Source: Bacteroidota bacterium (GTDB lineage: Bacteria > Bacteroidota > Kryptoniia > Kryptoniales > JAKASW01). From it: a stretch of DNA of 5,211 nt. The stretch covers positions 633 to 5,843 of the forward strand of contig JAJYGB010000449.1 in assembly GCA_021785235.1 (NCBI GenBank), given 5' to 3'. Shown piece by piece: positions 1 to 5,211 of this stretch. Numbering within the stretch: position 1 is the stretch's first letter; each line of letters begins with the position of its first letter. The position numbers were made by a program, and so were the translations under genes. The notes beneath the pieces are model-generated. The model made no database searches. It was given only the letters and a program-made list of their open reading frames with translations, and was not told where the DNA came from.

Positions 1-2
1 TG

Positions 3-980
3 GTAACCGCCGACGGAAATTTGCTCGATGTCTCCGCCGGCGCCGACGGCGGTCTGGCGAAAAGGATTGGCGACCTTCTCGGACCGCATCGCGAGATCAT
101 CGCCAGAAATTGGCCGAAATCTCCCAAGAATTCATGCGGCTATAACCTCGCGGATACAATTGGAAATGGCCGCGTCGACATGACGAAACTCCTCTGCGGG
201 AGCGAAGGGACGCTCGGAATAACGGTGGAGGCGACATTGAGACTGGTCCCGACGCCTGTCGAGAGAAGAAACCTCATCGCCTATTTCCCTTCCTACGAAT
301 CCTGCGCGGCCGCTGCGAACGAATCTCTGCAGTTCAAGCCTGCCGCCGTCGAAATGCTCGACAAGACTTTTGCCTCGGCAGCGATGGGGCTTGATCCCCA
401 GATAGATGGGCTGCTCGGAGAGGATTTCGTTTCGATACTGATATTTGAGTTCGAAGAGGAAGAACGAGGGCTCGGCGACGACAAAATTGGCAAACTCTCA
501 GATCACCTCACCAGGCTCCGTCTCCCATCGAAGCAGATCCTTCCACGGGACGAGAAGGAGGCGGCAAAGTTATGGCGCGTCAGAAAAGAAGCGTCCGCCA
601 TCTTCTATAAAATCGAGAAACCCGGCAAGAAGACGTCTTTTGTCGAGGATGTCGCTGTTCCGGTGGACAGATTCTCGGAGTACCTGACGGGTGCGCAGAA
701 AATTTTCAGGAACAACCATGTTGAATATGCGCTGTACGGCCATGCCGGAAGCGGGAATGTTCATGCCATCGTACTTCTAGACCTCAAGGACAAAGACCAT
801 CTGGAGAGAATTGATCCGATAGCGCGCGAGATATACGACCTCTCCATCTCCCTCGGAGGGACTCTGAGCGGGGAACACGGCGACGGAATGCTCCGGACTC
901 CTTTCCTCTCGAGACTATACGGTGAAGAAGTCTATTCGCTCTTCCCTCCGGACTCCTTTCCTCTCGAGACTATACGGTGA
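3..980 (+). CDS. FAD-linked oxidase (GlcD/D-2-hydroxyacid dehydrogenase-like), FAD half of a frameshifted FAD/Fe-S fusion; 5' end outside window
   Basis: This is the flavin half of a GlcD/YdiJ-type dehydrogenase, a family that oxidises D-2-hydroxyacids such as D-lactate, glycolate or D-2-hydroxyglutarate. The frame is open from position 3 (VTADG, typical of the FAD-binding PCMH domain), so the true start lies upstream and the TTG at 21 is not a start. The end of the FAD-binding domain shows GYNL and then GSEGTLGI at 198-221. The FAD-oxidase C-terminal domain follows, with HAGSGNVH at 741-764 and SGEHGDGM at 867-890. In D-2-hydroxyglutarate dehydrogenases the two histidines of the first motif and the glutamate of the second bind a metal; all three are kept here, although the usual Asp of HAGDGN is Ser. 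The frame then enters a 55-bp duplication and ends at an artificial TGA (978-980) after an aberrant tail, PPDSFPLETIR. The natural continuation is the Fe-S ORF downstream. The family is confident; the substrate is not known. Confidence 0.9.
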   Translation, partial: VTADGNLLDVSAGADGGLAKRIGDLLGPHREIIARNWPKSPKNSCGYNLADTIGNGRVDMTKLLCGSEGTLGITVEATLRLVPTPVERRNLIAYFPSYESCAAAANESLQFKPAAVEMLDKTFASAAMGLDPQIDGLLGEDFVSILIFEFEEEERGLGDDKIGKLSDHLTRLRLPSKQILPRDEKEAAKLWRVRKEASAIFYKIEKPGKKTSFVEDVAVPVDRFSEYLTGAQKIFRNNHVEYALYGHAGSGNVHAIVLLDLKDKDHLERIDPIAREIYDLSISLGGTLSGEHGDGMLRTPFLSRLYGEEVYSLFPPDSFPLETIR

Positions 981-1000
981 AGAAGTCTATTCGCTCTTCC
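891..1000 (+). repeat. Exact 55-bp tandem duplication that frameshifts the oxidoreductase gene
   Basis: Two identical 55-bp units, 891-945 and 946-1000, lie head to tail with no spacer; each begins ctccggactcc and ends attcgctcttcc. Identity stops sharply at both edges (890 g versus 945 c, and 946 c versus 1001 g). Because 55 is not a multiple of 3, the second copy is read one base out of frame and TGA is reached at 978-980. Deleting either copy joins SGEHGDGM to LRTPFLSRLYGEEVYSLFREVKR and reopens the frame through to 2457. The duplication is seen directly. Whether it is biological or an assembly error cannot be told from the sequence alone. Confidence 0.97.
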
Positions 1001-2457
1001 GGGAGGTCAAGAGGATATTCGACCCGAACGGGATTCTCAACCCCGGCAAGATTATCGGAGAGCAGGACGCTTCGATCGTACACGATTTGAGGTATGGCGA
1101 TTCGTACAAGCGCGTCGACACCGGCACTCCCCTTAATCACGAATCCATGGCGCACGAGATCGAGAAGTGCCACGGTTGCGGCACATGCCTGAGTTACTGT
1201 CCCACGGCGCTTGTGACATTCGACGAACGGGCGACGCCACGCGCGAAAGGGAACATACTTCGCTCCATAATCAGCGGCGATCTCGACCCCGGTTACCTCG
1301 CAAAGAAGGAGTTCAAGGAAGTCCTCGACTATTGCTTCAACTGCAAACTCTGCCTCACCGAATGCCCGACTCAAATCGATATTCCCGGGATGGTAGTGGA
1401 GGCGAAAACGATTTATCTCAAGAGGACCGAACCGACACGGCAGGACAAATTGATCAACATTCTACCGGCCCTCTCAGCGATCGGGGCGATAACTCCGACT
1501 CTTTCCAGCATCGCGTCGAACCTGGGAATACTGCGGAAACCGTTGGAGAAGCTGTTCGGCATCGACAGCCGCCGAAAGCTCCCCCGTTTCCACAAACCTC
1601 TCTATAAACGAGTCCGCGTGAACCGCGAAGTCCCCAACCCGCAGAAGAAAGTGATTTACTTCTCCGGTTGTTTCGCCAACTTCAACGATCCGGCCGGCGA
1701 GGGTCTCTCGACAATCGAGATCCTCCGGCGGAACAATGTCGACGTTCGGGTGCTTGACAGCCTTAGATGCTGCGGCATCGCGAAAATAACGACGGGCAAC
1801 CGGGATGCCGCCGCCGAAGACGCAGCCTGGAACGTCGCTGAACTCGCGAAGTACGTGAAGGAAGGCTTCGATATAGTGGCTTCCGCCCCGAGCTGCGGGC
1901 TCGCGATCAAGGAGGATTATCCGGGGATTGTCGATACCGAAGACAGCAGGCTCGTTTCCGAACACATCTTCGACTTGTCGGATTACCTCTCGAAGCTCGC
2001 TGATGTAGGCGCGCTTAACATGAAATTCGGTGAGTTGAAAAAGCGGGTGACGTACCACAACGCCTGCCATTCAATCCCCATGAAGGTTGTCAGGCAACCC
2101 ATTAACCTCATGCGACTGGTCCCCGGTCTTGAAGTCGTAGAACTACCCGAGGACAAATGCTGCGGCATGGCGGGGACATTCGGTTTGAAGAGCCAGTTTT
2201 ACGACCTCTCGATGCGCGCGGGGGCGGACCTTTTCGAGCAGGTGAAAGAAGCGCGTGTCGATTATGTCGTAACGACATGCGGCACATGCAACATGCAGAT
2301 AGCGCAGGGAGCGGGACAGAAGGTAGAACACCTCGCGAAGATCCTGTGCGACTCATACCGCGCATTCGACAGACTGGGCGCACCACCTACCGTTTCAATA
2401 GAAATCGGAAAGGAACAGGAGTCTCCCGGGGCCGCCGACGCGGAGATGATAGAATGA
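922..2457 (+). CDS. Iron-sulfur (GlcF/HdrB-like, CCG-domain) half of the same FAD/Fe-S oxidoreductase
   Basis: This is the electron-transfer half of the fused dehydrogenase. Genuine homology starts inside the second repeat copy (946 on), where LRTPFLSRLYGEEVYSLF runs straight into REVKRIFDPNGILNPGKI, the normal end of an FAD-oxidase C domain. Two ferredoxin-type CxxCxxCxxxCP motifs follow, at 1168-1203 and 1333-1368, each expected to hold a 4Fe-4S cluster. Two cysteine-rich CCG domains come next. The first has Cys at 1669, CCG at 1768-1776 and Cys at 1894. The second has Cys at 2065, CCG at 2158-2166 and a CxxC pair at 2278-2289. This is the arrangement of GlcF, GlpC and HdrB proteins, which pass electrons from the flavin towards quinone or another carrier. 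No membrane segment is obvious, so a peripheral inner-membrane or cytosolic location is likely. The GTG at 922 is the first available start but has no Shine-Dalgarno and lies inside the duplication, so I regard it as spurious. With one repeat copy removed, the visible fused protein is about 799 residues. Full-length fusions are usually about 950-1000, so roughly 150-200 N-terminal residues are missing to the left. Confidence 0.9.
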   Translation: MKKSIRSSLRTPFLSRLYGEEVYSLFREVKRIFDPNGILNPGKIIGEQDASIVHDLRYGDSYKRVDTGTPLNHESMAHEIEKCHGCGTCLSYCPTALVTFDERATPRAKGNILRSIISGDLDPGYLAKKEFKEVLDYCFNCKLCLTECPTQIDIPGMVVEAKTIYLKRTEPTRQDKLINILPALSAIGAITPTLSSIASNLGILRKPLEKLFGIDSRRKLPRFHKPLYKRVRVNREVPNPQKKVIYFSGCFANFNDPAGEGLSTIEILRRNNVDVRVLDSLRCCGIAKITTGNRDAAAEDAAWNVAELAKYVKEGFDIVASAPSCGLAIKEDYPGIVDTEDSRLVSEHIFDLSDYLSKLADVGALNMKFGELKKRVTYHNACHSIPMKVVRQPINLMRLVPGLEVVELPEDKCCGMAGTFGLKSQFYDLSMRAGADLFEQVKEARVDYVVTTCGTCNMQIAQGAGQKVEHLAKILCDSYRAFDRLGAPPTVSIEIGKEQESPGAADAEMIE

Positions 2458-2504
2458 TCCTCCTTTCACGGAACGCCGGGCCCATCCAGATTTGGCCGTT
2501 CCCG

Positions 2505-2518
2505 GAAACTATAGTTTC
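2505..2518. repeat. 14-bp perfect palindrome (gaaactatagtttc), possible operator
   Basis: The sequence gaaactatagtttc equals its own reverse complement and lies 48 bases after the oxidoreductase stop codon. It has no central loop and no following T-run, so it does not look like an intrinsic terminator. A dimeric regulator could bind such a site, but the next start codon is about 270 bases away and no partner site is seen, so function is unproven. Confidence 0.35.
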
Positions 2519-2641
2519 TCGCAAAGGCCGTAAAGACTTGAACAAGCCCGCCAAGAGCGCAAAGGAGGATTGAATCGTTCCTCGCGAGCGGCGCCTTACG
2601 CCATCTCCCTCTCAATCATTTGAGTTTGTTAGAATGCAGGA

Positions 2642-2658
2642 GAGCGCTTCTGGCGCTC
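2642..2658. repeat. Short inverted repeat (6-bp stem, 5-base loop)
   Basis: The arms gagcgc (2642-2647) and gcgctc (2653-2658) pair perfectly around ttctg. Two more G-C pairs are possible outside one mismatch (2639-2640 with 2660-2661). No run of T follows, so this is not a standard Rho-independent terminator. It may be part of the repeat debris in this gap. Confidence 0.35.
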
Positions 2659-2787
2659 GCCGACATATAGATGTTATTGACGTAACTTCGCGTCTTCTTT
2701 GCGTACTCGTGAAACAAAAGAGACACGGATCAGGCCAGGCTTGAAATGTGGTAATCCCGTCCATCACAACTGTAATTCTGAAGTAGA

Positions 2788-4041
2788 TTGAATACCGAAG
2801 AACACATAGACAATCCTCATCATATACTCTACGTCCGAAAGTCAGACGGCACGACAGAGCTGAGCCCGAAGATTGTCTTCATAATGGCGGTGGCGTGCGG
2901 CATCAGCGTCGCTAACCTTTATTGGTCACAACCCCTTCTGGACACGATCGCGCACGCGTTCCACACCGGTACAGCTACCGCGGGCCTGATCGTTACATTC
3001 ACTCAAATAGGGTACACCATCGGACTAATTTTCATCGTGCCGCTGGGAGATCTGCTCGAAAGGAAGAAGCTGATTGTCTCAGTTTCGCTATTGGTATTCG
3101 TTGCTCTCGTCATAGCGACGGTGTCACCCTCCATTCATTTCTTCATGGCGGCTTCGCTCGTCATCGGTGTAACATCTGTCGTGGTACAAATTCTCGTTCC
3201 TTTCGCGGCTACACTCGCGGGAGATCACGAACGGGGAAAGGTAGTAGGCCAGGTGATGAGCGGCACGCTTCTCGGCATTCTTTTCGCCAGGACGCTGGCT
3301 GGCTTTATTTCAGAGCTCGCAGGGTGGCGGGCGGTGTTCGGCTTCGCCGCAATCCTGGTACTCATGCTCACGGGAGTGCTCGCCTATTCCCTGCCGAAGC
3401 ACAGGCACAAACTTGACATGAGCTATTCCAGGCTTCTCTCGTCCGTCGGCCACCTCGTGAAAACTGAGAAGACCCTGCGGATCAGAGCGGTTTACGGCGC
3501 GCTCGTGTTCGCCGACTTCAGCGTCCTCTGGACCAGCCTTACGTTTCTACTGGCAGCGCCCCCGTACCATTTCTCCGACGCGGTCATCGGACTCTTCGGA
3601 CTTGTCGGTGCCGCGGGTGCCCTCACCGCAAACATGACGGGGAAATTGGCCGACAAGGGTTTGTCAAACAGGACAACCATCATTCTCCTTTTGCTTAACC
3701 TGGTTTCGTTCATTCTGATGATTCCCGGGACCACTCACCTCCTCCCGCTCATATTGGGAATCCTGATACTTGACGCGGGAGTTCAGGGGACTCACATCAC
3801 GATCCAGAGCGAGATATACCGTTTGAAACCGGAGGCACGCAGCAGGCTGACTACCGCATACATGACGAGCTACTTCACCGGCGGTGCCATAGGCTCGGCG
3901 ACATCGGCGGCAATCTACAGCTCGCACGGCTGGTTCGGAGTCTGCATGCTCGGGACTTTCTATGCGGCAATCGCGGTTGCCTTCTGGTTCCTCGAGCAAC
4001 TATTTTTCAGAAAAGACAGCCGTGCTCCTGCTGTCAGCTGA
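2788..4041 (+). CDS. Major facilitator superfamily (MFS) transporter, 12-TM efflux-type
   Basis: This 417-residue membrane protein belongs to the drug/metabolite exporter-like branch of the MFS, secondary transporters usually driven by a proton gradient. The first helix carries VACGISVANLYWSQPLLD (residues 35-52), a signature of this group. GDLLERKK (87-94) is the MFS motif A loop between helices 2 and 3, and GKLADKGLSNR (285-295) is its counterpart in the second half. GTLLGILFARTLAGFISELAGWR (159-181) is the conserved helix 5 region. Hydrophobic stretches alternate with short charged loops along the length, consistent with about 12 helices, and the size fits the usual 390-420. The start is uncertain. 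TTG at 2788 follows an in-frame TGA (2779-2781) and gives a 26-residue cytosolic lead, but it has no clear Shine-Dalgarno. The first ATG (2884, residue 33) would cut into helix 1, so TTG is preferred. The substrate cannot be predicted from sequence or neighbours. Confidence 0.9.
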   Translation: MNTEEHIDNPHHILYVRKSDGTTELSPKIVFIMAVACGISVANLYWSQPLLDTIAHAFHTGTATAGLIVTFTQIGYTIGLIFIVPLGDLLERKKLIVSVSLLVFVALVIATVSPSIHFFMAASLVIGVTSVVVQILVPFAATLAGDHERGKVVGQVMSGTLLGILFARTLAGFISELAGWRAVFGFAAILVLMLTGVLAYSLPKHRHKLDMSYSRLLSSVGHLVKTEKTLRIRAVYGALVFADFSVLWTSLTFLLAAPPYHFSDAVIGLFGLVGAAGALTANMTGKLADKGLSNRTTIILLLLNLVSFILMIPGTTHLLPLILGILILDAGVQGTHITIQSEIYRLKPEARSRLTTAYMTSYFTGGAIGSATSAAIYSSHGWFGVCMLGTFYAAIAVAFWFLEQLFFRKDSRAPAVS

Positions 4042-4079
4042 ATGAGCGACAGTCCAGCCCTTCCCTTGCTGCCGGCAGA

Positions 4080-4111
4080 TTTGTTTCGACGTTCCTGTTT
4101 ATTTAGCTTTT
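4080..4111 (+). promoter_or_regulatory. Weak candidate Bacteroidota-type promoter for the CoA-binding protein gene
   Basis: TTTG at 4080-4083 is followed after 20 bases by TAGCTTTT (4104-4111). This is one base off the Bacteroidota -33/-7 pattern of TTTG, about 19-21 bases, then TAnnTTTG. It would give a leader of roughly 120 bases before the ATG at 4239. The call depends on the host being from that phylum, which is not established, and T-rich DNA can match by chance. Confidence 0.2.
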
Positions 4112-4229
4112 TAGCATCTGGCTGCGGGAGACTTTTTCGTTCATTCGTGGCCGCTCCTTGCTCCTTGTGCGAAGAGAAGTCACAAGTAATTGTACAACGC
4201 CCCGCAGACGCTGAAACCCGCAACCATTC

Positions 4230-4235
4230 GGAGGG
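4230..4235 (+). promoter_or_regulatory. Ribosome binding site of the CoA-binding protein gene
   Basis: GGAGGG lies three bases before the ATG at 4239 and is the only strong Shine-Dalgarno in front of a gene in this window. It fixes the start of the downstream gene. Confidence 0.75.
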
Positions 4236-4238
4236 ATA

Positions 4239-4679
4239 ATGAAGAAGGAAATCGAAGAATTCGTCGGGTCGAAAAGTTTCGCCGTGGTTGGCGTGTCCCG
4301 TAATCCGAGAAAATTCGGGAACACAATTTACAGGGAACTGAAGAACCGCGGTTATGAAGTCTTCGGGGTCAACCCCTTACTTTCGGAAATTGACGGCGAT
4401 AAATGCTATCCGGACTTGTCGGCGCTCAAGGGCAGGATTGACGCGGCTGTCGTGTGTGTAACTCCGAACCGCGTTGAATCGACGCTGCGCGACGCCGCCG
4501 AAGCTGAAGTCCGCAATGTATGGCTTCAACAGGGAGCGGAAAGCGCAAACGCCGTAAAGATGGGACAAAACCTCGGGATAACTATTGTCGCGGGTGGATG
4601 TATCTTAATGTACGCGGAACCAGTCCGTTCATTCCACGCGTTTCATCGATTTTTCGTGAGAGTGGCAGGAAGGTACTGA
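4239..4679 (+). CDS. CoA-binding domain protein (YccU-like Rossmann fold)
   Basis: This 146-residue cytosolic protein is essentially a single CoA-binding domain of the kind found in E. coli YccU and at the N terminus of acyl-CoA synthetase (NDP-forming) and succinyl-CoA ligase alpha chains. The family is small and widespread, and its physiological role is not well defined. Visible landmarks are the nucleotide loop VVGVSRNPRKFGN (16-28), the second strand VFGVNP (41-46), CYPDL (56-60), VVCVTPN (71-77), VWLQQGAES (94-102) and the C-terminal GGCILMYAEPV (119-129). The conserved cysteine (121) falls where related proteins have their Cys motif. Length is close to the usual 135-145. ATG at 4239 is fixed by GGAGGG just upstream. 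The gene is separated from the MFS gene by 197 bases and converges on a chemoreceptor gene 57 bases downstream. No enzyme activity should be assumed. Confidence 0.9.
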   Translation: MKKEIEEFVGSKSFAVVGVSRNPRKFGNTIYRELKNRGYEVFGVNPLLSEIDGDKCYPDLSALKGRIDAAVVCVTPNRVESTLRDAAEAEVRNVWLQQGAESANAVKMGQNLGITIVAGGCILMYAEPVRSFHAFHRFFVRVAGRY

Positions 4680-4736
4680 AGCACGCCGGTAGCATCTCTG
4701 CCGCTTCGCAGCAGCGATCTATCTGCAGCGGGCTAC

Positions 4737-5211
4737 TCAGTTCCGCCTTACACCTCCCGAGTCGATCTTGAACTGCGCGGTGGAAGACTGGATCTCGTCG
4801 GCAAGATCCGCGAGGCCCACGGCAATCTCGCCGACATCCTCCGCCTCCCTGGAAGCCTTAACGGTATTGTCTGATATGGCGTTGATCGTGGCGGCATTCG
4901 ATTTACTTATAGCCGATACGTTGTTTATCATTTCAACAGTATGCCGGATGCTGGAGCTTAGTTCCTCTGTCGCACTCATGTTCTGATCGACCACGGCCGA
5001 TATTTTCTCTATCGACTTCAGAAGCCCTGACATGATTTTCACAACCGCACCGTTCGCGCCTGCCATCACGTCGACCTGCTTGCTCATGTTCTCTGACGAC
5101 GATAGCAGCTTGTTTATCGCGTCGCCGGATTCCGTGGCGAGCCTGGTCCCTTCCCTTACCTTGTCGACGATCGACTTAACCGATTTGCTGGCGTTTTCAA
5201 TGTCATCATTA
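4737..5211 (-). CDS. Methyl-accepting chemotaxis protein, C-terminal part of the signalling domain (5' end outside window)
   Basis: This - strand frame is open from the right edge to TGA at 4737-4739 and gives 157 residues. They form an almost unbroken amphipathic helix rich in Ala, Ser, Glu, Ile and Val with coiled-coil spacing. That is the descending arm of an MCP signalling hairpin, which controls the CheA kinase through CheW. Features seen are SIVDKVREGTRLATESGDAI near the left end of the fragment, NMSATEELSSSI in the middle (the usual EQ/EE..SxxI adaptation-helix pattern) and the characteristic ending ADLADEIQSSTAQFKI, where these domains normally stop. The conserved hairpin tip, any HAMP domain, and the membrane and sensor regions lie beyond position 5211. 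An internal Met codon at 5085-5087 is not the start. The protein ends in GGVRRN and has no NWETF-like CheR-tethering pentapeptide. Ligand and membrane attachment cannot be judged. Confidence in the family is high. Confidence 0.88.
   Translation of the reverse strand, partial: NDDIENASKSVKSIVDKVREGTRLATESGDAINKLLSSSENMSKQVDVMAGANGAVVKIMSGLLKSIEKISAVVDQNMSATEELSSSIRHTVEMINNVSAISKSNAATINAISDNTVKASREAEDVGEIAVGLADLADEIQSSTAQFKIDSGGVRRN

Larger units (their letters stand above)
2458..2787. other. Non-coding intergenic region with degenerate repeats between the oxidoreductase and the MFS transporter
   Basis: This gap of 330 bases contains no credible gene: open frames are short and lack family features. 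It holds a perfect palindrome (2505-2518), a small hairpin (2642-2658) and a scatter of short 'cgcaaag' units. The 8-mer cgcaaagg occurs at 2520-2527 and 2558-2565, related gtaaagac lies at 2530-2537, and the inverse ctttgcg is at 2697-2703 next to cttcgcgtc. Such degenerate 'cgcaaag/ctttgcg' stretches are a familiar type of intergenic repeat debris in several bacterial phyla. An AAAGGAGG at 2561-2568 resembles a ribosome binding site but precedes only an 18-codon frame. I found no convincing terminator for the upstream gene and no clear -35/-10 pair for the transporter, although TTGACG occurs at 2677-2682 without a matching -10. Confidence 0.6.
4042..4238. other. Intergenic region between the MFS and CoA-binding genes; no convincing gene
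   Basis: This gap of 197 bases has a palindromic core ctgccggcag at 4069-4078 followed by a T-rich stretch, but the stem is too short to call a terminator. It also has a direct 7-bp repeat (ctccttg at 4154-4160 and 4161-4167) and a 6-bp inverted pair cttgtg/cacaag (4164-4169 and 4181-4186). The stretch tttttcgttcattcgtggc (4133-4151) resembles intergenic repeat debris known from other genomes. A 65-codon frame fills the gap but has low-complexity Ser/Arg/Cys content, no ribosome binding site and no recognisable family, so I do not call it a gene. Confidence 0.5.

Noticed and set aside
970..1374. Open - strand frame of 134 codons across the Fe-S region
   Set aside because: It lies opposite clearly conserved coding sequence with intact ferredoxin motifs and shows no family features of its own.
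1474..2070. Long - strand frame of 198 codons
   Set aside because: It is a mirror frame of the CCG-domain region. The + strand carries invariant Cys motifs, while the - strand product has no recognisable domain or ribosome binding site.
2561..2572. AAAGGAGG followed by TTG, resembling a translation start
   Set aside because: The spacing is too short and the frame ends after 18 codons; the motif is explained by the local 'cgcaaagg' repeat.
2157..2573. A + strand frame of 138 codons running past the oxidoreductase stop
   Set aside because: It overlaps the real gene out of frame for most of its length, is Arg/Gly-rich and has no family resemblance.
2677..2705. TTGACG as a -35 box for the MFS gene
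   Set aside because: At the normal 17-base spacing the -10 position reads tgcgta, which is a poor match.
4069..4086. ctgccggcag followed by atttgttt as a terminator of the MFS gene
   Set aside because: As a palindrome without a loop it can form only about a 3-bp stem, and the T-tract is interrupted.
4698..4711. Possible terminator hairpin (ctgc/gcag) between the two convergent genes
   Set aside because: The stem is only 4 bp and there is no T-run on either strand.
4768..4986. A + strand frame of 72 codons opposite the chemoreceptor
   Set aside because: It is the complement of a clear MCP signalling helix; its hydrophobic look arises from the helix's Ala/Ser/Glu codons read in reverse.

Overview
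The window reads as ordinary chromosomal DNA from a free-living bacterium, moderately GC-rich by eye. It carries three recognisable protein families on the + strand and one on the - strand. The genes are a respiratory-type FAD/Fe-S oxidoreductase, a major facilitator transporter, a small CoA-binding Rossmann protein and the tail of a chemotaxis receptor. The receptor implies a motile or otherwise chemosensory organism. The phylum cannot be fixed from the sequence. Degenerate 'cgcaaag'-type intergenic repeats and the style of the CoA-binding protein would suit a Bacteroidota/Ignavibacteria-like (FCB group) or candidate-phylum genome, but this is a weak inference.

Layout. Positions 1-2457 hold the 3' four-fifths or so of one large gene for a fused FAD-linked dehydrogenase plus iron-sulfur protein (GlcD-GlcF / YdiJ-like). 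It enters from the left edge and is broken near its middle. An exact 55-bp tandem duplication (891-945 and 946-1000) shifts the reading frame by +1, so the gene appears as two ORFs: the FAD half (3-980) and the Fe-S half (to 2457). Removing either copy restores one continuous frame of about 799 visible residues. Positions 2458-2787 are a non-coding gap with a 14-bp perfect palindrome, a small hairpin and degenerate repeat fragments. Positions 2788-4041 encode a 417-residue MFS transporter with a probable TTG start. Positions 4042-4238 are a gap without a convincing gene. Positions 4239-4679 encode a 146-residue YccU-like CoA-binding protein with a strong ribosome binding site. Positions 4737-5211 hold the last 157 residues of a methyl-accepting chemotaxis protein, convergent with the previous gene and cut by the right edge.

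The genes do not form an obvious pathway. The oxidoreductase probably oxidises a D-2-hydroxyacid and passes electrons through two 4Fe-4S clusters. The transporter's substrate cannot be told, the CoA-binding protein is a conserved family of unclear role, and the chemoreceptor is transcribed towards them. The only real surprise is the 55-bp duplication. It is either a recent mutation, a reversible on/off switch, or an assembly join error; 55 is a commonly used assembler k-mer size. I saw no phage, transposase, CRISPR array, tRNA or rRNA, and no novel multi-gene system.
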